The notes under the pieces: generated by a model
The model's input: the letters and a program-made list of their open reading frames with translations, nothing else
The model's database searches: none
What the model was told of the DNA's origin: nothing
Shown: one piece after another, positions 33,798 to 42,600 of the stretch
How the letters are laid out: each line of letters starts with the position of its first letter
Position numbering within the stretch: the stretch's first letter is position 1
Program-made: the position numbers and the translations under genes
Origin: Bordetella ansorpii
GTDB taxonomy: Bacteria; Pseudomonadota; Gammaproteobacteria; Burkholderiales; Burkholderiaceae_B
Assembly: GCF_900078705.1 (NCBI RefSeq)
Contig: NZ_FKIF01000002.1
Coordinates: 868,001-932,000 of the forward strand
Reading direction: 5' to 3'
Length of the DNA stretch: 64,000 nt

Positions 33798-34402
33798 CGC
33801 GCCTGTCCGCCATTGCCCGCGCAGCCGGCATGCCGCAGCGCCGGCGCTTGCCCCGCGCAGGTTTGCGCGCTCGCCTGGTACTAGCGGGCCTGTCCGCCTG
33901 CGGCCTCGCTGCGCTGGCCTGGGCGTCCTTCGTGCCGCCGCTGCCGCGCATCATCTACAACCCGTCCGACAGTGTGCCTGTCGGCTGGTATCGCGTCGAT
34001 CCGCTGCACCCTCGGCCCGGCTCGCTGCCACGTCGGCTGTCCGTGGGCAGCATCGTGCTGGCCACGCTGCCGCCGGATGCCGCCGCGCTGGCCGCGCAGC
34101 GCGGCTACCTGCCGGCGCGCGTGCCGCTGCTCAAACGTGTGGGCGCAGTCGCGCCGCAGCACGTTTGCGTTGTCGATGCGCGGGTCTGGATTGATGGCGT
34201 GCCGGTGGCCGCGGTCCGTCCCGCCGACCGGCTGGGCCGTCCGCTGCCATCCTGGCCGCAGTGCCGCCAGCTTCGGCCTGGCGAACTGTTCCTTTTGAAC
34301 GTTACCCATCCGGCGTCGTTCGACAGCCGGTATTTCGGGCCGGTCGGCGTATCTGTCGTGATCGGCATCGCGCATCCGTTCTGGCTGGAGACGCGCCCAT
34401 GA
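33794..34402 (+). CDS. traF: TraF-type S26 signal peptidase
   Basis: This 202-residue protein has one N-terminal membrane segment (about 27-46), then the S26 peptidase box NPSDSVPVGWYR with the nucleophile Ser. The general-base Lys is in PLLKRVGA. TraF of RP4 and relatives matures and cyclises the TrbC pilin in the inner membrane, and trbC lies further right. It is the last gene of the parA operon. Confidence 0.88.
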   Translation: MTRLSAIARAAGMPQRRRLPRAGLRARLVLAGLSACGLAALAWASFVPPLPRIIYNPSDSVPVGWYRVDPLHPRPGSLPRRLSVGSIVLATLPPDAAALAAQRGYLPARVPLLKRVGAVAPQHVCVVDARVWIDGVPVAAVRPADRLGRPLPSWPQCRQLRPGELFLLNVTHPASFDSRYFGPVGVSVVIGIAHPFWLETRP

Positions 34403-34838
34403 TCGCCGCCGATTCGCTGCGCATCATTGTGCTATCAGGCGTGCCGATTCGATGGTTTTGCGCATGTCGTCGCGCGTGCCGTGCCAGCGCACCCGCGCCG
34501 CACTTGGCGCTGCCTTCCCATGTGCAGGCATCTTGCTCCGAACGCGCCCGGCCTGCGGTCCCCATCGCGCTTGTTCGCGCGTTCGCCGGCGTGCTGGCTG
34601 CGCACGCGGCAGCGCTGCCGGGCCGCCGCTGCCCGGAGCGGCAGCGAGGGGCAAAGGCGGAAGGCAAGATTGAAGGGTGCGGCACCAAGGTGCGCGCAAA
34701 GCCAGTCTGCACGTGGGGGTGGCGCGGCACGCGCCAGATCGCGGCACCGTGCCGCGTGAAGCGGCAATGCCTTGCCTGCATTGGTGAAGCCGCGTGCCAC
34801 GCACGCCCGGCCTTGACCGTCTTGGAGGGAGGCGTCCC
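34403..34838. other. Candidate oriT region, hairpin-rich
   Basis: A long open frame overlaps the traF stop, but its residues show no coherent pattern. Instead the segment is dense in inverted repeats: GCTGCC-GGGC with GCCCGG-GGCAGC (34614-34645), GCACC-AA-GGTGC near 34680-34693, GGCGCG-CGCGCC near 34721, and a perfect CGCGGCAC/GTGCCGCG palindrome (34740-34756). Position immediately upstream of the relaxase gene is where oriT normally lies. It also carries a partial iteron copy at 34427. Confidence 0.45.
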
Positions 34839-36788
34839 ATGAGCCGCAGCGGCGAGGACCGTTTCCGCATCCGCCCAGGCGCGCCCAGGCAGCGTGGCGA
34901 CGCCTTCATCAACCAGGTGCTGCGCCAGGCCAGCAAGGCGGCCAATGCCACCGGCGGCAAGCGCGGCAAGGCGCCCGGCTCGCGCCTGGGGCGCGGCCAT
35001 GTCGCGGCGCGTTTCGCCGGCCGGTCGCTGACCACCCACTCGCGCCGGGCCACGGTCAAGGTGCGGCTGGTGTATCTCCAGAAGGCCGGCGCTCGTTCCA
35101 CCATCACGCATCTGCGCTACATCGAGCGCGAAGGCGTGGACCGCCAAGGGGAGCGGGGCCGCGCCTATGGCCCGGCGACCGACGAAGCGGACACCGCCGC
35201 TTTCGAGGTGCGTGGCCGGGAAGACCGCCATCAGTTCCGCTTTATCGTCTCCCCGGAGGACGCCGGCCAGCTCGACGACCTGCGCACCTATACCCGGCAC
35301 CTGATGCAGCGCATGGAGGCCGACCTGGGCACCCGGCTGGACTGGGTGGCGGTCGATCACTGGAACACCGACAACCCGCACACCCACGTCGTGCTGCGCG
35401 GCAAGGACGACACCGGCAAGGATCTCATCATTTCGCAGGAGTACATCACCCGCGGGATGCGCGAACGGGCGGCGGAACTGGCCACCGAATGGCTGGGGCC
35501 GCGCACCGAGCTGGAGATTCAGCGCACGCTGGCCCGAGAGGTCGATCAGGAGCGCTGGACTAGCCTCGATCGCAGCTTGCACCGCGAAGCCGTTGATGGC
35601 CTGGTGCGTACCGAGCGCTTCAACGAACCTCGGCTGCAACGCCAGCGCCTGCTGCTGGTCGGCAGGCTGCAACGGCTACAACGCATGGGGCTGGCGATGG
35701 AAACCGCGCCCGGCGCGTGGGCCGTGCAGGCCGAGGCCGAATCCACGCTGCGGGCAATGGCCGAACGCGGCGACATCATCCGCACCATGCAGCGGGCGAT
35801 GGGGACGAAACAGCGCGACCTGGCCGTGTTCCAGCCCGGGGAAGACGGCCGCATCATCGTGGGCTGCGTAGCGGGCAGGGGCTTGGCCGACGAGTTGTAC
35901 GACACGGGCTACCTGATCGTCGATGGCATCGACGGCAAGGCCCACTATGTGGCGCTGCCGCCCAAGACCGAACTGGAGCAGTACCCGACCGGCGCCGTGG
36001 TGGAGGTCAAGGGTTCCGCCGAGGTGCGGGCTACCGACAAGAACATCGCCGCGCTGGCGAGCGATGGCCTGTACCGCACCGGCCACCACCTGGCTGTGGC
36101 ACAAGGTCAGGCTGTTCCGGGCCGCGATCCGCAGGAAGTCGTCGCCGCCCACGTTCGCCGCCTGGAAGCCCTGCGCCGCGCCGGCATCGTCGAGCGCATC
36201 GCCGAAGGGCTGTGGAAGGTGCCGGGCGACCTGCCCGAGCAGGGCCGCCGGTACGACGCGCAGCGCCTGGGCGGCGGCGTGTCGGTGGAGCTGAAATCCC
36301 ACCTGCCCATCGAGCGGCAGGTCCGCGTCATCGGGGCCACGTGGCTGGACCAGCAACTGATCGGCGGCGGCCAGGGGCTGGGCGACCTGGGCTTTGGCGG
36401 CGAGGCCAGGCAGGCGTTGCACAAGCGCGCCGACTTCCTCGAAGAGCAGGGATTGGCCCAGCGTCGCGGCCAGCGTGTAATCCTCGCTCGCAACCTGCTG
36501 GGCACGCTGCGCAATCGGGAGCTGGCGCAGGCTGCGAAGGACATTGCTGCTGAAACCGGGTTGGCGCATCAGCCTGTGGCGGATGGCCAGCGAGTGGCGG
36601 GCATCTACCGGCGTTCGGTCATGCTCGCCAGTGGCCGCTATGCCATGCTGGACGACGGCCTGGGCTTCAGCCTGGTTCCCTGGATGCCGGTGATCGAGCG
36701 GCGCCTGGGCCAGCAGCTTGCCGCCACGGTGCGCGGCAGCGGGGTGTCTTGGGAGATCGGACGGCAAAGGGCGCCAGGCATCGGCTAA
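34839..36788 (+). CDS. VirD2-type relaxase (DUF3363)
   Basis: This 649-residue protein has an N-terminal relaxase domain. The active Tyr is probably in THLRYIERE (about residue 94) and the metal-binding triple-His motif is seen in DHWNTDNPHTHVVL (about 176-189). The C-terminal DUF3363 region starts near residue 250. It nicks oriT and pilots the strand through the conjugation channel. GGAGGG lies ahead of the ATG at 34839. In simpler Tn4371-type elements the LysR gene and traG follow directly; here a 15-kb cargo cassette intervenes. Confidence 0.88.
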   Translation: MSRSGEDRFRIRPGAPRQRGDAFINQVLRQASKAANATGGKRGKAPGSRLGRGHVAARFAGRSLTTHSRRATVKVRLVYLQKAGARSTITHLRYIEREGVDRQGERGRAYGPATDEADTAAFEVRGREDRHQFRFIVSPEDAGQLDDLRTYTRHLMQRMEADLGTRLDWVAVDHWNTDNPHTHVVLRGKDDTGKDLIISQEYITRGMRERAAELATEWLGPRTELEIQRTLAREVDQERWTSLDRSLHREAVDGLVRTERFNEPRLQRQRLLLVGRLQRLQRMGLAMETAPGAWAVQAEAESTLRAMAERGDIIRTMQRAMGTKQRDLAVFQPGEDGRIIVGCVAGRGLADELYDTGYLIVDGIDGKAHYVALPPKTELEQYPTGAVVEVKGSAEVRATDKNIAALASDGLYRTGHHLAVAQGQAVPGRDPQEVVAAHVRRLEALRRAGIVERIAEGLWKVPGDLPEQGRRYDAQRLGGGVSVELKSHLPIERQVRVIGATWLDQQLIGGGQGLGDLGFGGEARQALHKRADFLEEQGLAQRRGQRVILARNLLGTLRNRELAQAAKDIAAETGLAHQPVADGQRVAGIYRRSVMLASGRYAMLDDGLGFSLVPWMPVIERRLGQQLAATVRGSGVSWEIGRQRAPGIG

Positions 36789-36840
36789 GCCGGGGCGCCG
36801 ATCGCGGGCAGGGGGCGCGGCAACGGCTCGCAACAAAGGC

Positions 36841-36880
36841 GTCACAAAACAGTGCCATCATGTCACATTTGACCTAGTAT
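36841..36880 (+). promoter_or_regulatory. Pho-box-like repeat and -10 ahead of the signalling cassette
   Basis: GTCAC units at 36841 and 36862, with a degenerate GTGCC at 36852, give a 10-11 bp period resembling a PhoB box (CTGTCAT-N4 repeats). A TAGTAT hexamer at 36875-36880 lies at about the right distance to act as its -10. It is degenerate, so only a candidate. It would place the cassette under phosphate-starvation control, as reported for the P. aeruginosa vre operon. Confidence 0.35.
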
Positions 36881-36991
36881 CGTGCCCGTACACTGCATCG
36901 TCTACCCCGCCTGCCTTCATTCAATGCAACCGCAGCATCGCCGCGGCCAGGGGTATCTGTGTGGCCGATCCATTCTCCCGGACGGGCCGGC

Positions 36992-37705
36992 ATGTTACCG
37001 CGATATGCCGCACTGAGCCACCCCGCCGTAGCGCTGATCGCACTGTGCGCCTTCGCGGCGCAGGCGGCCTGGGCCCAGGACGCCGGCCGCACGCCGCCGG
37101 CGGGCCAGCGCGGCGCGGCGGCCGAGCGTTTCGACTTCGACATTGCGGCGCAGCCCTTGGCTGATGCGCTGCGCCGCTACGCATCATTGACGCGCCAGCC
37201 CACCCTGTTTCGCAGCGAGCTGGTCAAGGGCCGGACCTCGGCGCCCGTGCGCGGGCGCTACTCGGCCGAGGCCGCGTTGCGGCGATTGCTGGAAGGCACC
37301 GGCCTGGCGGCCGAGAAATCGAACGCCGGCCCGCGCGCCGGCTTCGTGCTGACGGCGGCCCCGCCCGCAGTCATGCCGCGCGCCAGCCTGGGCGACCTGG
37401 CCGGCTATCCCAGCCAGATCCAGGCCCGCGTCTGGGACGCCTTGTGCGCCGACACCCGTACCGCGCCGGGCGCGTACCGCTTGCTGCTGCGCTTTCAGGT
37501 GGACGCGGCCGGCCGGCTCCAGCGGCCGCGCCTGCTCGGCTCGACGGGCGACGGCCAGCGCGACGAAGCCCTGCTGGCCGCGTTGCGGCGCGTGCGCCTG
37601 GGCGGCCCGCCGCCGCCGGGGCTGGCGCAGCCGGTCACCATGCTGATCGTGCCGCGCGAGGACGGCGGCGCCCAGGGGCCGCGCTGCGGCGAGGGGGCGC
37701 CGTGA
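36992..37705 (+). CDS. VreA-like periplasmic STN / TonB-C-like signalling protein
   Basis: This 237-residue protein has a signal peptide ending near AQAAWAQ. Next is a secretin/TonB short N-terminal (STN) domain (RFDFDIAAQPLADALRRYAS to FVLTAAP). A second domain (ARVWDALCADTRTAPGAYRL to VTMLIVP) resembles a TonB C-terminal fold. It lacks a beta-barrel, unlike FecA-type receptors. This is the architecture of VreA, the receptor-like component of the PUMA3 cell-surface signalling system. The ATG at 36992 is preferred over an upstream GTG because it gives a proper signal peptide. Its stop overlaps a possible GTG start of the sigma gene. Confidence 0.75.
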   Translation: MLPRYAALSHPAVALIALCAFAAQAAWAQDAGRTPPAGQRGAAAERFDFDIAAQPLADALRRYASLTRQPTLFRSELVKGRTSAPVRGRYSAEAALRRLLEGTGLAAEKSNAGPRAGFVLTAAPPAVMPRASLGDLAGYPSQIQARVWDALCADTRTAPGAYRLLLRFQVDAAGRLQRPRLLGSTGDGQRDEALLAALRRVRLGGPPPPGLAQPVTMLIVPREDGGAQGPRCGEGAP

Positions 37706-37707
37706 GC

Positions 37708-38214
37708 ATGCGCGACGAAGCCAGCCCCTCGCTCATCGACTACCTGACTCGGCACTATGGCACGCTCAAGCAGCGCGTGTCCCGGCTGCTGGGCGGCAAT
37801 AGCGAACTGGCCAACGATGCGCTGCACGACGCCTGGCTGCGCCTGGCCGCCAAGGACGTGGACAAGCCCATTCAGAGTCCGGGCAGCTACCTGGTGCGCA
37901 TGGCCGTCAACCTGGCGGTGGACGTGCAGCGCCGGCAGGGCCGCATGGTGTCGCTGGAGGAAATCAACGATGCCATGGACCTGTCGGACCCGGAGCCCGG
38001 TCCGCCGCAAGTGGTCGAGGCGCGCCTGGAACTGGAATACCTGACCGAACTGGTGGAAAGGCTGCCCAGGCGCCGCCGCGCCATTTTCGTCATGGTGCAC
38101 TGGGAGGGAGTCACGCGGGCGGAAGTGGCCCTGCGCCTGGGATGCTCCAAGCGCACGGTCGAGTCCGAACTGAAGCACGCCCATGACGCGCTGGCTGCCG
38201 GGATGCGCCGGTGA
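37708..38214 (+). CDS. ECF sigma factor, FecI/VreI type
   Basis: This 168-residue protein has region 2 (YGTLKQRVSRLLGGNSELAN, DALHDAWLRLA, SYLVRMAVNLAVDVQRRQ) and region 4 with an HTH (LPRRRRAIFVMVHWEGVTRA, EVALRLGCSKRTVESELKHA). It is FecI-like in length and pattern. ATG 37708 has GAGGGGG ten bases upstream; GTG at 37702, overlapping the previous stop, is an alternative. It should direct RNA polymerase to the paired elements at 38226 and 39462. Confidence 0.85.
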   Translation: MRDEASPSLIDYLTRHYGTLKQRVSRLLGGNSELANDALHDAWLRLAAKDVDKPIQSPGSYLVRMAVNLAVDVQRRQGRMVSLEEINDAMDLSDPEPGPPQVVEARLELEYLTELVERLPRRRRAIFVMVHWEGVTRAEVALRLGCSKRTVESELKHAHDALAAGMRR

Positions 38215-38225
38215 TGAAAAAAATA

Positions 38226-38259
38226 TTGCGGACGCGTGGGGTCGCCATTCGTCTTAGCT
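38226..38259 (+). promoter_or_regulatory. Candidate ECF-sigma promoter before the anti-sigma gene
   Basis: An A-tract is followed by TTGCGGAC (38226-38233) and CATTCGTCTTAGCT (38246-38259). The same two blocks occur at 39462-39494. The CGTCT-containing -10 is like FecI-class promoters. It begins 12 bp after the sigma gene stop. Confidence 0.6.
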
Positions 38260-38343
38260 CATACCGTTCCCAACAAGGCGCCGGTGCCCATGCCCCGGGG
38301 CAGACCCCTTGCCGGGGCAGGCCTGGCGTCCTGACGTGACATC

Positions 38344-39345
38344 ATGAAGATATCCGCCGATGATCGCGCAAGCCCGCCCGACGACCTGCACAAGCAGGCC
38401 TGGGTATGGCTGCGCCTGCTCAACTCGGGCGAGGTCAATTCCTGGGACCTGGAAGGGTTCCAGCGCTGGCTGAGCGCCGATCCGGCGCACAAGGCCGCCT
38501 TCCACTGCGCCCGCCAGCAATGGGCCGTGCTGGAGCCGGTGGCCGCCGCGGTGCGGCGCCGCCATCCCGACGCCGTCCCGGCACAGGAACGCGAATCACG
38601 CTCGAATCTGCGCGCGCGCCGCGCCTTTCTGGGCGCCGCGGTCGGCGCGGCGGCGGTGGCCGGCATCGCTGTGATGCGCCCGCCGGCCGGCCTGTGGCCG
38701 GCGCCCGGCGAATGGGGCGCGGACTACCGGACTGCCAAGGGCGAGCAGCGCGAAATCGACCTGGCCGGCCAGGCCAAGGTGACGCTGAACACGCAGACCA
38801 GTGTGCGCCGCCAGGACACCGGCGAGGGGGTCGAGGGCATCGACCTGCTGGCGGGCGAGGCCGCCATCGACCTGTCGGCTGCGGCCGGCCACCGGCCCTT
38901 CGTGGTCATGGCCGGCGCCGGCCGCAGCCAGGCCGAGGCCGGACGCTTCGCGGTGCGGTATCTGGACGGCAAGGTCTGCGTCACCTGCCTGGAAGGCGCG
39001 GTTCAGGTGGCGCACCCCATGGGCCAGCGCCGGCTCGCAACGGGCCAGCAGGCGACGTACGCCGACCGCGAGCTGGGCGAGGTGAAAAGCCACGTCGATC
39101 TGCGCCGGGTGTCGGCATGGCGCAGGGGCGAACTGGTGTTCGACCATACCCGGCTTGCCGATGTCATCGAGGAAATCAACCGCTACCGGCCCGGCCGCGT
39201 CATGCTGATGAATGCGTCGGTGCGCGACCAGCCCGTCAGCGGCAGTTTCTATATCGCTTCGCTGGACGATGCCGTGGCCCTGCTGGCACGCACCTTCGAA
39301 CTCAGCGGCCAGGCGCTGCCCGGTGGGTTCATGATCTTGAGCTGA
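38344..39345 (+). CDS. FecR/VreR-type anti-sigma factor
   Basis: This 333-residue protein has a cytoplasmic N-terminal sigma-binding domain (about 1-90, with AWVWLRLLNSGEVNSWDLEG and FQRWLSADPAHKAAF). A single membrane segment follows (about 95-111), then the periplasmic FecR domain and a C-terminal STN-like domain (ADVIEEINRYRPGRVMLMN to LPGGFMILS). It should hold the sigma factor inactive until the STN protein signals; homologues are processed by regulated proteolysis. It has its own candidate sigma-dependent promoter. Confidence 0.85.
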   Translation: MKISADDRASPPDDLHKQAWVWLRLLNSGEVNSWDLEGFQRWLSADPAHKAAFHCARQQWAVLEPVAAAVRRRHPDAVPAQERESRSNLRARRAFLGAAVGAAAVAGIAVMRPPAGLWPAPGEWGADYRTAKGEQREIDLAGQAKVTLNTQTSVRRQDTGEGVEGIDLLAGEAAIDLSAAAGHRPFVVMAGAGRSQAEAGRFAVRYLDGKVCVTCLEGAVQVAHPMGQRRLATGQQATYADRELGEVKSHVDLRRVSAWRRGELVFDHTRLADVIEEINRYRPGRVMLMNASVRDQPVSGSFYIASLDDAVALLARTFELSGQALPGGFMILS

Positions 39346-39461
39346 GGCCGCACGGCCGAGTATGAAATTTGAATGACGCGTCATCGCGCCGTTCGCCGCA
39401 TGCCGCCGATACAAGGCGCGCGGCCGTTCCCATCGCCGTAAAAACGCCATAGCGAAAAAAG

Positions 39462-39494
39462 TTGCGGACCGGGTCGCTGCCATTCGTTATAGCT
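39462..39494 (+). promoter_or_regulatory. Candidate ECF-sigma promoter before the adhesin gene
   Basis: The sequence repeats the arrangement at 38226: an A-tract, TTGCGGAC (39462-39469) and CATTCGTTATAGCT (39481-39494, 12 of 14 identical to the other copy). The spacing between blocks is one base shorter. The adhesin ATG lies 125 bp downstream, leaving a leader of about 115 bases. Confidence 0.6.
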
Positions 39495-39619
39495 TCGTAG
39501 CGAACGCTGCGCGCCGCCCGCGACCTTCGGCGGCGCCGTGGATTCGGCATGGACGTGGCTGGCCTGCATTCGTTAGGCAGCCGATTCGGCATCGACATCA
39601 ATTATCGGCGAGCATTCAG

Positions 39620-42600
39620 ATGAAAGTACACGCAGGCGCAGCGCAGCACCCCCATCCACCCGGTGCCAGGAAGACGAGCACGGCCGCTTCACGCCGTTTC
39701 CGGCTGGCGCCGATTGCCCGCGCGATGGCGCTGGCCATGCTGGCGGGCGGGATGGCCGGGCAGGAAGCCTACGCGCAGCGGCCGTTGAGCGGCGCATGGT
39801 TCGCCGCCAAGGGCGCCTCGCAGCAAGCGCGGGCGGCAGGCAGGCCCATGCCCGGTGCGGCGGGCCTGCCGCCCGCGGCACGCCAGCAGGCGCAGGTGCG
39901 CAAGCAGCTTTCGCGCTCAATCGCCAACCTGAACCGCACGGCCGCGGCCATCGCCGCCCAGCAGGCCACGCAGGAAGCGGCACGCAACAACCCGCAGAAT
40001 GCCGCTTGGGTGCGCGACGGCTTGGGCAAGGACGGCCTGAATCGGTTCGAGGGAGGCCGCTGGGACGCGGCCGCGCCCGAGACCGGCGTCAAGGACGGCC
40101 GCCAGCAGGTCACCATCGCCCAGAACAAGCCGCGCGCGGTGTTGGATTGGGAGAGCTTTCACGTGGGGCGCAACACCGACCTGAACTTCGTGCAGAAGTC
40201 CAGCGACGCGGTGCTGAACCGGGTGCGCGGCGCGGACACGCGCCCCAGCCAGATCCAGGGGGCGATCAAAGCCGACGGCACCATCATGATCGCCAACCAG
40301 AATGGCGTGGTGTTCACCGGCACCAGCCAGGTCAATGTTCGCAATCTAGTGGCTGCGGCAGCGAAGATCAGCGACGACCAGTTCCGCGACAACGGCTTGT
40401 ACGGCCCCAACGCCAATACGGCCAGTTTTTCCGATGCCCTGGGCGCGGTGCGCGTCGAGGCGGGCGCGCGGATCCGCACGCACGTACCCGAATCCGTTAC
40501 GCAGAGCGGCGGCTACGTGCTGCTGCTGGGCCACGAAGCCAGCAACGCCGGCGACATCGCCACGCACAAGGGCCAGACCGCCTTGGCTGCGGGCGACGAC
40601 TTTATCATCCGGCGCGGCGTCAGCACCACCGGCAACCGGACCGCCACCACCCAGGGCAGCGAGATCGCCCCGCAATTGGCCGTCGACAGTACGGCCGGCA
40701 GCGTGTCGAATACCGGCCTGATCCTGGCCCGCGAGGGCGACGTCACCCTGGCCGGGCGCGACGTGCGCCAGGCCGGCGTGGCGGCGGCCACGACCACGGT
40801 CAACCGGCGGGGCACGGTGCATCTGCTGAACTCGGTGGGCGACGCGGCCGGCCGCGTGGTCCTGGGCGAGGGCGCCACCACGGCGGTCCTCATCGACGAG
40901 GACGGGCAACAGGCGCTCGACAGCCAGCGCAGCGCCCTCGTCGAGGAATCGGCCCGCCAGGACAACGACCGCCTGCGCGACGATCCGGGCACGTTCGACA
41001 ACTATTCGCGCCTGGCCGACCGGCGCGACCAGTCGCGCATCGAGATCGTCTCGGGCGGCGACGTCGTGTTCGAGCGGGATTCGCTGACCCTGGCCACGGG
41101 CGGCCAGATCGTGGCCGACGGACGCGGCAGGGCCCATGCGGCATCCGGTTCGCAGTTGGACGTCTCGGGCGCGGTGGGCGTGCGCGTGGCGATGGAGTCC
41201 AACAATATCGAGGTCAACATCCAGGGCAACGAGCAGCGCGACGCGCCGGTCAACCGCGACGATGGCACGCTGAACAACAGCGATGTCTGGATCGACCGCC
41301 GCAGCCTCATCCATGTGCCGGCCGGCACCGGCGGCTACGAAACCGACCGCTGGTACACCGGGGGCGGGCTGCTGGAGGTGGGCGGCTATCTGGACAACCA
41401 GGGCCATAGTGTGAGCGAATGGGCGGCCCAGGGTGGCACCGTCCTGCTGGGCGGTGCGCAGGTCCTTACCCAGCCGGGCTCGATGGTGAACCTGTCCGGC
41501 GGCACGCTGGACGTGCAGGCCGGCTACATCCGCCACACCTGGCTGCGCGGCGCCGACGGCCGGCTGTACAACGTTTCGTCGGCGCCGGCCGGCGTGCTCT
41601 ACGAGGGGCTCTACAGGGGATACGAGCGCGCCAGCGAGCGCTGGGATCATACCGAGACCTGGCACAACCCGTTGATCGGGCCCTCGCGGCGCTGGGAACC
41701 TGGCTATACCGTCGGCCGCGACGCCGGCCGATTCATCGTCAGCGCCCCCACGGCCGTGCTCGACGGCGACATCGAGGCCAGGATCTTCAACGGCGCGCGC
41801 CAGACGCGCCCGCGCGCCGCGCTCGACGACGGCTATCTGCAGGCCCAGACCGCCGTGGCGCGGGCCGGCCGGCTGACGCTGGGCCGCTACGGCGTGCAGG
41901 CCAACGAGCCGGGCCTGTACGACGTAGACGTGCGGGTGGGCGGCTTTGGCGGCGCGGCGGCGGGCGTGGGCGCCGGCGACGCGCTGCCGGAAGACCTCCT
42001 GGGCACGGCGTGGCTGGACGCCGCGCGGCTGAGCCAGGCCGGGCTGGGCGGGCTGACGCTGCAGACCCGGGGGACGATCCTCATCGGAGGCGAGCTGGTG
42101 CTGGCTGACGGCGGCGCGCTGCAGATGACGGCGGCCGACGTCGACATCGGCGCGGACGTCACCGCACGCGGCGGCTCGATCGCCGCGACCAACGTGGCAG
42201 AGAGCATCGACGGCCTGGGCATGGGCGGGGTGCTGCTCGACGAGGACGGGCAGTCGCGCGTCGTGCTGCGCGAAGGGGCCACGCTGGATGCGCGAGGCGT
42301 ATGGGTTAATGCCTGGAAGGACGCCGACACCGACCGCAGCAGGCTGGCCTACGTGGACGGCGGCGATGTGACGCTGGCCAACACGCATTTCGTGACGCTG
42401 GAGCCGGGCAGCCTGATCGACGTTTCCTCCGGCGCGGGGCTGCTGGCCGAGAGCGGCCTGGCGGGCGGGCGCGGCGGCGACGTCGTCCTGCGCACCAATG
42501 TGCGCGGCGGCACCGGGGAGTCCGTCAACCAAGCCGCGCTGACGCTGGACGGCGACATCCGCGGCTACGGCGTGGCAGGCGGCGCCGCGCTGGCCATCGA

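Noticed and set aside
34399-34842. 147-codon frame overlapping the traF stop by ATGA
   Set aside because: The overlap looks like coupling, but the residues (many Arg, Cys and Ala, no pattern) look non-coding and the segment is full of inverted repeats. Treated as oriT candidate.
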